Positions 1 to 6,155 of a stretch of DNA of 8,587 nt are shown here, in pieces. Below the pieces are notes generated by a model, which was not told the origin of the DNA, did no database searches, and saw nothing but the letters and a program-made list of their open reading frames with translations. The translations under genes and the position numbers were made by a program. This stretch comes from Candidatus Dadabacteria bacterium UBA1144 (GTDB taxonomy: Bacteria; Desulfobacterota_D; UBA1144). Numbering within the stretch: position 1 is the first letter of the stretch; every line of letters starts with the position of its first letter. The DNA is taken from NCBI GenBank assembly GCA_905181755.1, contig CAJIYY010000053.1:1-8587 (forward strand), read 5' to 3'.

Positions 1-119
1 AGAAAGATAAAAAATTATCTGACATGTCACTGGTGAAGCAGTCTAGACTTTCTGTTATGGAAGTAAAAAAATCTCACTTCGATATAATTATAAGGAAGGG
101 AAATGAAAAGAAGCTATAA
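1..119 (+). CDS. EVE-domain protein, C-terminal end only (partial at 5' edge)
   Basis: The third forward frame is open from the window edge to a TAA at 117-119 and encodes 38 residues. The stretch MSLVKQSRLSVMEV (codons from position 24) resembles the C-terminal signature of EVE-domain proteins (thymocyte nuclear protein 1 type), in which a 'LVRQ-RLSV-PV' run is followed by a short closing helix. EVE domains are PUA-like folds that bind modified bases in nucleic acid; the cellular role of the small bacterial stand-alone versions is poorly known. The gene overlaps the start of the downstream GTPase gene by 17 bases, so the two are probably cotranscribed and translationally coupled. Most of the protein lies outside the window, so the family call rests on one motif, recognised from memory. 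Confidence 0.68.
   Translation, partial: KDKKLSDMSLVKQSRLSVMEVKKSHFDIIIRKGNEKKL
92..100 (+). promoter_or_regulatory. Ribosome-binding site of the MeaB-like GTPase gene
   Basis: The purine run AAGGAAGGG ends two bases before the ATG at 103. Its AAGGA core gives normal spacing to that start. The site lies inside the 3' end of the upstream EVE-domain gene and decides the start of the GTPase. Confidence 0.7.
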
Positions 120-1059
120 GGATTTAATCAAAGGTTTGGAGTCTAACGATAGAGTTTGTCTTTCAAAACTTATAAGCTCTGTTGAAAGTAACACATCCTC
201 AATATTTAAAATAGTTAACTCCGTTAAGAAAATCCCTAACAAAATTTACACTATTGGAATAACGGGTCCTCCTGGTGCAGGAAAAAGCACCTTAACAAAT
301 CAAGTCATAAAAAAACTTAGAGCTCTAGACTTAAAAATTGGAGTAGTCGCTATAGACCCCAGTAGTCCATTTACAGGGGGAGCTGTCCTCGGAGATAGGG
401 TAAGAATGCAGGAACACTCTTTAGATCGTTCAGTTTTTATTCGAAGTGTTGGCAGCAGAGGAGACCTGGGTGGCCTGTCATATTCTACTAGCTCCATGAT
501 TAAGCTTTTTGATATCTTTGGAATGGATATTGCAATAATTGAAACCGTTGTACTAGGTCAAACTGAGCTTGATATAATTAAGATCTCCGATTCGGTCGTA
601 GTTACACTGGTTCCCGAGGCAGGAGATAGTATTCAAGCAATGAAAGCAGGTTTGATGGAAATAGGAGATATATTTATAGTAAACAAAGCTGACAGAGGAG
701 GAGCTGAAAAATTGGCTCGAGAAATTGACTATATGGTTTCATTAAAACAGGATAACGCCCAGTGGAAGACTAAGGTCCTTACCGCTCAAGCAGAAAATGA
801 TATCGGCGTTGACGAACTAGTCACAGAAATCATGTCCTTTAGAGAATATGAGGAGTCATCTGGGCTGCTTATCAAAAAAAGAAACAAGAGAAAAATTTCA
901 GAATTAAATACATTAGTTGAGAAGCGCCTGAGGAATGAATTGGAAAAAACAAAAGAAACTGCTACATTTAAAGATATGGTAATTAAATTAGAGAACGGGT
1001 TGTTAGAGCCAGAAGTTTTAGTAGATAAAGTAATTAATCTAATAAAGAAAAATAATTGA
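103..1059 (+). CDS. meaB: MeaB/ArgK-type G3E GTPase, methylmalonyl-CoA mutase chaperone
   Basis: This is a 318-residue P-loop GTPase of the MeaB/ArgK/MMAA family, which loads, protects and reactivates the B12-dependent methylmalonyl-CoA mutase in the cytoplasm. The Walker A motif GPPGAGKST is at residues 55-63. The family motif DPSSPFTGGAVLGDR spans 85-99, an SRGDLGGLS motif follows, and the guanine-specificity motif NKAD is at 194-197. A basic helical C-terminal part resembles the family's dimerisation arm, and the length is typical. The ATG at 103 is preceded by a strong AAGGAAGGG ribosome-binding site. One oddity is that the G3/switch II motif, normally ETVGVGQ, reads ETVVLGQ (147-153), so its conserved glycine is Val150. 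The epimerase of the same pathway is two genes downstream, which supports the role. The mutase is not in the window, so a related B12-enzyme client is possible. Confidence 0.9.
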   Translation: MKRSYKDLIKGLESNDRVCLSKLISSVESNTSSIFKIVNSVKKIPNKIYTIGITGPPGAGKSTLTNQVIKKLRALDLKIGVVAIDPSSPFTGGAVLGDRVRMQEHSLDRSVFIRSVGSRGDLGGLSYSTSSMIKLFDIFGMDIAIIETVVLGQTELDIIKISDSVVVTLVPEAGDSIQAMKAGLMEIGDIFIVNKADRGGAEKLAREIDYMVSLKQDNAQWKTKVLTAQAENDIGVDELVTEIMSFREYEESSGLLIKKRNKRKISELNTLVEKRLRNELEKTKETATFKDMVIKLENGLLEPEVLVDKVINLIKKNN

Positions 1060-2477
1060 GAAAAATTATAATAAGTGAGACGCTAGATCAAATTAGAGTA
1101 GCAGTACTTGACAACCTTAAACTAACTTATTTCTTAATTGACAATACAAGCCAACAAGCTTCAATTAGAGGAAACATATATAAAGCAAAAAAAAATCTTT
1201 CCGCTAAAGGAATTGAAGCCTCATTTGTAAAGATTGATGAAGAAAAGAATGCATTCCTTTCTAATTATCACCCATTAAAAGCAGACTTTGAGACTGACGG
1301 TTCAGACTCTTATAAAATTCAAGATAAAAACTTTATTTTAGTTCAGTGTGTTAGTGACTATGACCCGAGAAAAGCACCCAAGGTATCAGACTTTGTAGCA
1401 CTCCCTTCTAAGTTTTGCGTAATAGTAAGCAAACCTAAATTCTTTGGAATATCAAAGAAAATCAACAGCGAAGAGAAGAGAGGGAGACTTAGATCTCTTA
1501 AAAAGTCAGCAACAAAGAGTCTAGGGATTATACTCAGGACTTCATCTGAAAATCAAAAGCTCAAAGATATTAAAGAAGATATAAGACAGAGTAAGGCTAA
1601 ATGGAAAGAAATAATCTCTAGTTTTAATGAAGAAAAGAATCCCATACTTTTGCATCAAGAAGACAATTTAATGGAAAACGTTTACCGTGAGCTAATGACA
1701 GAAGATACTAGCGAAGTCGTAGTGAATTCGAAAAAACTATACAATTACTTTAGAAAACAAATGTCACACAACTTGTCTTCTAAGACCAGCACTGATGTTA
1801 AGCTGGTTTCAGAGAAAGAAGACTTATTTAAATCTAACAAGATTGATAAAGAAATTGCTAGAATCTTTCATAAAAAAGTGAACTTAAAGAACGGATCTTT
1901 TTTGTTAATTGAAGAGAAGGAAGGCCTTACGGTCGTAGATGTTAATTCTGGAAGAAGCCTTAACAATAAAAAAGAAACTAATCTAACTGTGAACCTAAGC
2001 ATGGCAAAAGAGATTGCTCACCAGGTAATATTAAGAAATTTAAGTGGAATTGTCTTAATCGATTTCATTGACATGAAAAGCTCTACAGAAAGAAAGAAGG
2101 TATTCAAGACCTTCAAGGAAGCTATGAAGGGAGACAAAGCAAAACATTCAATACTCCCTATGTCACAATTTGGAATCATTGAAATGACAAGGCAGAAAAT
2201 TGGTAGCAGAACTTCAAGTCTTGTAAGTGAAAGCTGTGTTTCATGTCATGGATCAGGAGCTGTTACTCGTAAAGACATAGTTTGCTATGATTTGATCAGA
2301 GAAATTATATCTCTTAAGAAGAATACAAAAAAAACAAAATTCATTGTAGAAATTAAAAAAGAATTATCTGAGACCTTAGTAGAGATACTTGATAAAAATA
2401 AGAGAAATAGCTCGATAAAGGACCTAGAGATAGTCACTTCACCAAAAGATACCGAGCAACTATATAAAATAATTTGA
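1056..2477 (+). CDS. rng: Ribonuclease E/G family endoribonuclease (short, RNase G-like)
   Basis: This 473-residue protein matches the catalytic core of RNase E/G, a single-strand endoribonuclease that matures rRNA and starts mRNA decay. An N-terminal RNase H-like strand pattern and an S1-type segment (about 35-125) come first. Arg161-Thr162 in ILRTSSE matches the 5'-monophosphate sensor. The DNase I-like domain carries VVDVN with Asp295 and LIDFID with Asp336, aligning with the two magnesium-binding aspartates of E. coli RNase E (303 and 346). The zinc-link CxxC is Cys394/Cys397. There is no long C-terminal degradosome scaffold, so the length is RNase G-like. The start is TTG, overlapping the upstream TGA as TTGA. 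An in-frame TAA at 1053-1055 rules out any earlier start, and no ATG occurs before the S1 region. Translation is probably coupled to meaB. Whether it acts as RNase E or G cannot be told from sequence. Confidence 0.93.
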   Translation: MRKIIISETLDQIRVAVLDNLKLTYFLIDNTSQQASIRGNIYKAKKNLSAKGIEASFVKIDEEKNAFLSNYHPLKADFETDGSDSYKIQDKNFILVQCVSDYDPRKAPKVSDFVALPSKFCVIVSKPKFFGISKKINSEEKRGRLRSLKKSATKSLGIILRTSSENQKLKDIKEDIRQSKAKWKEIISSFNEEKNPILLHQEDNLMENVYRELMTEDTSEVVVNSKKLYNYFRKQMSHNLSSKTSTDVKLVSEKEDLFKSNKIDKEIARIFHKKVNLKNGSFLLIEEKEGLTVVDVNSGRSLNNKKETNLTVNLSMAKEIAHQVILRNLSGIVLIDFIDMKSSTERKKVFKTFKEAMKGDKAKHSILPMSQFGIIEMTRQKIGSRTSSLVSESCVSCHGSGAVTRKDIVCYDLIREIISLKKNTKKTKFIVEIKKELSETLVEILDKNKRNSSIKDLEIVTSPKDTEQLYKII

Positions 2478-2510
2478 TGAATAGCCAGTAATACATTAAA
2501 TTAAATAGCT

Positions 2511-2933
2511 ATGGGAATTCTTAAGGTTGGAGATTTGTACCACATAGGTATAGCAGTTCATGATGCTTCTAAAACAGCTGACCTTTATGCAAAGAGCCTC
2601 GGCTTGAAGATTGCACATGATGAATCAGTTGAAGACCAAGGAGTAAGAGCAATAATGCTTGTTCCTCACAACTCTACATCTTCAGCAATAGAATTACTTG
2701 AGCCTATAGTCGAGAACTCTTCAATTGCAAAATTCTTGGAAAAGAGAGGGGAGGGAATGCATCATATTTGTTATTTGGTTGATGATATATATGAAAGTAT
2801 TACATCACTCAAAAATGATAACATTGAAATGATTGACCTTGTACCTAGAGAAGGATTAAACAACACTTTGGTTGCATTTGCTCATCCTAAAAGTCTTAAT
2901 GGCGTCCTAATAGAGTTAGCTCAAAAAATATAA
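2511..2933 (+). CDS. mce: Methylmalonyl-CoA epimerase (VOC/glyoxalase superfamily)
   Basis: This 140-residue protein has the paired beta-alpha-beta-beta-beta modules of the vicinal oxygen chelate fold. It converts (S)- to (R)-methylmalonyl-CoA for the B12-dependent mutase in propionyl-CoA breakdown. Likely metal ligands are His11 (HIGIAV), Glu61 (AIELLEP), a histidine of GMHHICY (84/85) and Glu135 (LIELAQ). The acidic pair before QGV (41-42) sits where the family's catalytic glutamate lies. The length is typical. The ATG at 2511 follows the RNase gene by 33 bases, and I see no Shine-Dalgarno sequence there. The start is therefore set by the N-terminal family pattern, in which the first metal histidine lies about ten residues in. 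The stop directly abuts the stop of convergent tatA. A related VOC enzyme is conceivable, but the MeaB neighbour favours the epimerase. Confidence 0.9.
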   Translation: MGILKVGDLYHIGIAVHDASKTADLYAKSLGLKIAHDESVEDQGVRAIMLVPHNSTSSAIELLEPIVENSSIAKFLEKRGEGMHHICYLVDDIYESITSLKNDNIEMIDLVPREGLNNTLVAFAHPKSLNGVLIELAQKI

Positions 2934-3113
2934 TTAAATCTTAGTATCTTCATCTTTATCATCTTTAGAGTCTTTATCTTGCATCGCTCTCTTGAATCCT
3001 GAAATTCCTCTGCCTATAGCCGACCCAACATCACCTAACTTATTAGGTCCGAAAATCAAAAGAACAATAACCAAGATGATTACTAATTCTCCAACACCTA
3101 AACCACCTATCAT
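2934..3113 (-). CDS. tatA: Sec-independent protein translocase subunit TatA (59 aa)
   Basis: Reading the - strand from ATG at 3113 to TAA at 2934 gives 59 residues with the full TatA layout. A short periplasmic N-terminus contains Glu9 in GVGEL. One transmembrane helix follows (about 9-21, ELVIILVIVLLIF), then the hinge motif FGPNKL (21-26), an amphipathic helix (27-43, GDVGSAIGRGISGFKRA) and a charged Lys/Asp-rich tail. TatA oligomers form the pore or membrane-weakening patch that passes folded twin-arginine substrates across the inner membrane. A GGAGG ribosome-binding site lies six bases before the ATG. tatB and tatC are not adjacent, so this is a stand-alone tatA in the window. The TatE paralogue cannot be told from TatA at this length. 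The gene is convergent with the epimerase gene with no spacer between the stop codons. Confidence 0.93.
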   Translation of the reverse strand: MIGGLGVGELVIILVIVLLIFGPNKLGDVGSAIGRGISGFKRAMQDKDSKDDKDEDTKI

Positions 3114-3119
3114 CTACAA

Positions 3120-3124
3120 CCTCC
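3120..3124 (-). promoter_or_regulatory. Ribosome-binding site of tatA
   Basis: CCTCC on the + strand reads GGAGG on the - strand, six bases before the tatA ATG. It is a near-perfect Shine-Dalgarno sequence and supports this small gene. Confidence 0.8.
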
Positions 3125-3137
3125 AATAATTAATTAA

Positions 3138-3143
3138 ATTATA
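3138..3143 (-). promoter_or_regulatory. Candidate -10 box of the tatA promoter
   Basis: The - strand reads TATAAT here, a perfect sigma-70-type -10 hexamer. Transcription would start near 3131 and leave a leader of about 17 bases containing the GGAGG site. The -35 position (TATAAA with a 17-base spacer) matches TTGACA poorly. In such AT-rich DNA a chance match is possible. Confidence 0.42.
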
Positions 3144-3181
3144 CCGTTAATTCGAAACCTTTTATATATTAGATAATGGAA

Positions 3182-3187
3182 TATAAT
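3182..3187 (+). promoter_or_regulatory. Candidate -10 box of the glycosyltransferase-trp operon
   Basis: TATAAT ends six bases before the glycosyltransferase ATG at 3194, so transcription would begin at or very near the start codon. No Shine-Dalgarno sequence precedes that ATG, which fits a leaderless transcript. A second candidate, GATAAT at 3172-3177, would leave a leader of some 10 bases. Neither has a good -35 element. Confidence 0.28.
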
Positions 3188-3193
3188 TAAAAA

Positions 3194-4345
3194 ATGAGGA
3201 TTTTAATATATACCCATGAGTTCCCACCTTTTCAGGGTGGTATCGCAACATCTGCAAAAATGATTGCCGATATATTAAGTTCTGAGAATGAAGTAACCGT
3301 ATGTTGTCCTAATTATGGACATAAGAATCTTAAAGAGTCTGATAATTTCTCTACTGAAAGAATCAACTTCCCAGGAGGTAAGCACTTTAAAAAAATTCCA
3401 TTAATTCAGTATATATTAGGCTTACTTAAAATTAAGAAGATACTAAAGTCTTTTAAACCAGAAAAAATATTTTTCTTAGGAGAAGAAGCTGAACTTGTAG
3501 GTGGATTGCTTAATGAAAAAAACATCGATCAGATAGTTAGAATTGCTGGCTCTGGAATTGAGTCTATTATAAAAAATAAGGCTTTATCTAAAACTTTATA
3601 CAAATTTCTATTAAAGAGACTATATAAAAACTCAAAATATATTATTGCAGTTAGTAGAAATACTAAAAGGTTAATGGAAGAAGAAGAAGAATTTTTCTCT
3701 AAAAAGAAAATTAAATTAATCTATAATGGAATCGATTCAAACTTTACTCAACAAGATAAGGATTCCAACTTCTTGGATTATCTAAGAGATAGCAATCAAA
3801 CACTTATACTGTTAACTGTCTCTAGGCTCTTACCAAGAAAAGGTCAGGATTATGTTATAAAAGCTCTAGGAAAAATCAGAAACAAGAACATTAAATATGT
3901 TTGTGTTGGTGAAGGTAGCCATCTAAAGAAATACAAATCCCTAGTTAAATCACTTAACTTAGAATCAAGTGTTTCTTTTCCTGGAGGTATCGAAAGATCT
4001 CAAGTTCACAAGTATTACGACTCTGCAGATGTTTTTATTTTATGCAATAGAACATGGAATTCAAAAATTGAAGGACTACCAAACGTGGCAATAGAGAGCA
4101 TGTCTAGATCTACTCCAGTAATAGGCTCTAAAAATAGCGGAACTGAGGAATTAATTAAACCATCAAAAAATGGGTACTTAGTTGATTCAGAGGACATGGA
4201 TGACATAGCTCACACTATTGAGCTTGCATACAAAAATAAGAAAAACTTAAGAGAGATGGGAAACTCTGCTATGCTTCATATTAGAGAAAACTTTAGCTTT
4301 GAAAGCATGAAAGCAAATTACTTAAACCTGGTTAAAGATGAATAA
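3194..4345 (+). CDS. GT4-type (GT-B fold) glycosyltransferase
   Basis: This 383-residue two-domain glycosyltransferase resembles the GT4 family, which transfers sugars from nucleotide donors with retention of configuration. The N-terminal domain opens with MRILIYTHEFPPFQGGIA, the typical acceptor-domain start with its glycine loop. The C-terminal domain carries SRLLPRKG, with Arg211 and Lys216 as the usual diphosphate-binding pair. GEGSHLKKY follows, then the EX7E motif at Glu293 and Glu301 within EGLPNVAIE. No signal peptide or membrane helix is evident, so it is probably cytoplasmic or peripheral on the inner membrane. Donor and acceptor cannot be told; PimB-like mannosyl transfer or a cell-surface polysaccharide role are options. 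The ATG at 3194 has no Shine-Dalgarno sequence. The gene overlaps trpF by eight bases and so leads the trp block. A (GAA)5 run at 3677-3691 encodes five glutamates. Confidence 0.88.
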   Translation: MRILIYTHEFPPFQGGIATSAKMIADILSSENEVTVCCPNYGHKNLKESDNFSTERINFPGGKHFKKIPLIQYILGLLKIKKILKSFKPEKIFFLGEEAELVGGLLNEKNIDQIVRIAGSGIESIIKNKALSKTLYKFLLKRLYKNSKYIIAVSRNTKRLMEEEEEFFSKKKIKLIYNGIDSNFTQQDKDSNFLDYLRDSNQTLILLTVSRLLPRKGQDYVIKALGKIRNKNIKYVCVGEGSHLKKYKSLVKSLNLESSVSFPGGIERSQVHKYYDSADVFILCNRTWNSKIEGLPNVAIESMSRSTPVIGSKNSGTEELIKPSKNGYLVDSEDMDDIAHTIELAYKNKKNLREMGNSAMLHIRENFSFESMKANYLNLVKDE

Positions 4346-4946
4346 AGTTAAAATATGTGGAATAACTAACATTGAAGATGCACTCTTATGTGCAAAACTA
4401 AAAGTTGATTTTATCGGTTTTATTTTTTACAAAAAAAGTCCCAGATTTATTGATCCTGAAGATGCCAAAGATATATGCAAAATGTTAGCTAACTTCTCTA
4501 TTAAGAAAGTTGGGGTGTTTGTAGATGAAAGCTCAAGTTATATCAACTCTATTGGAGAAAAAGTTAACTTGGACTATGTCCAACTCCATGGTGAAGAAAG
4601 CCCTAATCTCATTGAAGAAATTAAACTGGAAACTATAAAAGCTTTTTCAATAAGCTCTAAAAGAAATAAAGACTTCGAGAAATATAATTCAAAGTACTGG
4701 CTTTTTGATACCTTTGATAAAGACTTTAAAGGTGGAACTGGGAAATCATTTGACTGGAGTTTAATTTCGGAGATAGCTGATAGAGGAAAAATTATTCTTT
4801 CAGGTGGGTTAAATTTAGAGAATATAGGTAACGCAATCAAAGAATCTAAGACTAGTTTTTTTGACATCTGCTCAGGAGTAGAAAAATCACCTGGAGTTAA
4901 AGATGTTCAAAAACTAGAAACTATAGTAGGATTAATAAAATCATGA
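4338..4946 (+). CDS. trpF: Phosphoribosylanthranilate isomerase
   Basis: This 202-residue TIM-barrel enzyme isomerises N-(5'-phosphoribosyl)anthranilate to CdRP, the third step of tryptophan synthesis from chorismate. The start MNKVKICGIT contains Cys7, the general base. Asp124 in LFDTF is the general acid. Phosphate-binding loops appear as GGTGKSFDW, ILSGGL and the C-terminal DICSGVE with PGVKD. The length is standard for a monofunctional TrpF, not fused to TrpC. The ATG lies inside the end of the glycosyltransferase gene (8-base overlap), and the TGA overlaps the trpB ATG as ATGA, so translation of all three is probably coupled. Confidence 0.96.
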   Translation: MNKVKICGITNIEDALLCAKLKVDFIGFIFYKKSPRFIDPEDAKDICKMLANFSIKKVGVFVDESSSYINSIGEKVNLDYVQLHGEESPNLIEEIKLETIKAFSISSKRNKDFEKYNSKYWLFDTFDKDFKGGTGKSFDWSLISEIADRGKIILSGGLNLENIGNAIKESKTSFFDICSGVEKSPGVKDVQKLETIVGLIKS

Positions 4947-6154
4947 GCAAGAACTTAAAGAAATTCCCTGACAAAAATGGAAGATTCGGTAATTACGGCG
5001 GAAAATTTGTTTCAGAGACTCTAATCCCTGCCCTTGATGAACTAGAAAAAGAATATAGAAAAATTAAAAAAAATAAGACCTTTAGAAAACAAATAAACAG
5101 TTTACTTAAAGACTTTGTTGGGAGGCCTACTCCACTGTATTTAGCCGAAAGGACATCTAAAGAGTTAAATGGTGCCAAGATTTATTTGAAACGAGAAGAC
5201 TTGGCTCATACAGGTGCACATAAAATTAACAACACTGTAGGTCAAGCAATCCTAGCAAAAGCAATGGGAAAGAATAGAATAATTGCAGAAACAGGTGCGG
5301 GTCAACATGGAGTAGCCACCGCGACTGTTTGTGCCCTATTAGGACTCGAATGTGAAGTCTACATGGGAGAACTTGATACCCACAGGCAATCAATAAATGT
5401 TCAGAGAATGGAGCTATTAGGAGCTAAAGTTATACCAGTCAAGTCTGGTTCGAAAACACTAAAAGATGCATTAAATGAGGCTTTGAGAGACTGGGTAACA
5501 AATATAAATGACACTTTCTACATCATAGGCAGTGTCGCTGGGCCGCATCCTTATCCAATGATAGTTAGGGATTTTCAAGCAATCATAGGTGATGAAAGTA
5601 GAAAGCAAATTATCAAAGCACAATCTAAGCTTCCTGATTTGCTAGTCGCCTGTGTTGGGGGTGGCTCGAATGCGATAGGCTTGTTTTACCCTTTCTTGAA
5701 TGACAAAAGTGTAAAGATGGTTGGGGTAGAAGCTGGAGGTAGTGGAATAAGAACTGGGCTCCATTCTGCGAGCATATCTGCCGGATCAAAAGGAGTTCTG
5801 CATGGTAGCATGACATATCTTCTTCAAGACAAACATGGTCAAATAGCTGAAACTCATTCAGTATCAGCCGGTTTAGACTATCCTGGAGTAGGACCAGAAC
5901 ATTCATTTTTAAATGACATCAAAAGGGTACAGTATGTATCTATAAATGACACAGAGGCTGTAAAAGCGCTAGAATACTTCTCGCAAAACGAAGGAATAAT
6001 TCCTGCCTTGGAAACTTCACATGCATTAGCATATGCAATGAAGGTTGCAAAAAAAATGAAAAAAACTCAATCAATAATTGTGAATCTTTCTGGAAGAGGT
6101 GACAAAGACCTCCAGTCAGTTAGGGAATTCTTAAAAAAGGAAAATTCGTATTAA
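4943..6154 (+). CDS. trpB: Tryptophan synthase beta chain
   Basis: This 403-residue PLP enzyme (TrpB1 type by length and motifs) joins indole with L-serine to make L-tryptophan, working with TrpA in a channelled alpha2-beta2 complex in the cytoplasm. Lys94 in HTGAHKINNT is the PLP Schiff-base lysine. Glu116 in AETGAGQHG is the catalytic glutamate (E. coli Glu109). GGGSNA at 239-244 binds the PLP phosphate, and Ser383 in NLSGRGDKD contacts the pyridine nitrogen. The N-terminal NGRFGNYGGKFVSETL is the expected opening of the family. The ATG overlaps the trpF stop by four bases, and a TAGGA at 4926-4930 is a weak, rather distant ribosome-binding site. All key residues are intact and the length is normal. 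Confidence 0.97.
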   Translation: MSKNLKKFPDKNGRFGNYGGKFVSETLIPALDELEKEYRKIKKNKTFRKQINSLLKDFVGRPTPLYLAERTSKELNGAKIYLKREDLAHTGAHKINNTVGQAILAKAMGKNRIIAETGAGQHGVATATVCALLGLECEVYMGELDTHRQSINVQRMELLGAKVIPVKSGSKTLKDALNEALRDWVTNINDTFYIIGSVAGPHPYPMIVRDFQAIIGDESRKQIIKAQSKLPDLLVACVGGGSNAIGLFYPFLNDKSVKMVGVEAGGSGIRTGLHSASISAGSKGVLHGSMTYLLQDKHGQIAETHSVSAGLDYPGVGPEHSFLNDIKRVQYVSINDTEAVKALEYFSQNEGIIPALETSHALAYAMKVAKKMKKTQSIIVNLSGRGDKDLQSVREFLKKENSY

Positions 6155-6155
6155 T

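Noticed and set aside
300..497. 65-codon antisense open frame inside the MeaB-like GTPase gene
   Set aside because: It lies fully opposite a conserved gene, has no recognisable domain, and its hydrophilic composition looks like a reverse-strand shadow.
3125..3145. TAATTAATTAAATTATA stretch as an operator or iron-box
   Set aside because: It is simple AT-rich intergenic sequence with a short self-complementary core; it matches no operator well enough to call.
4574..4867. 97-codon antisense open frame inside trpF
   Set aside because: It lies opposite conserved trpF, has no motif and no ribosome-binding site that I can see.
5625..5906. 93-codon antisense open frame inside trpB
   Set aside because: It mirrors the conserved PLP-binding region of trpB, and the His/Leu/Gln-rich composition is typical of a shadow frame.
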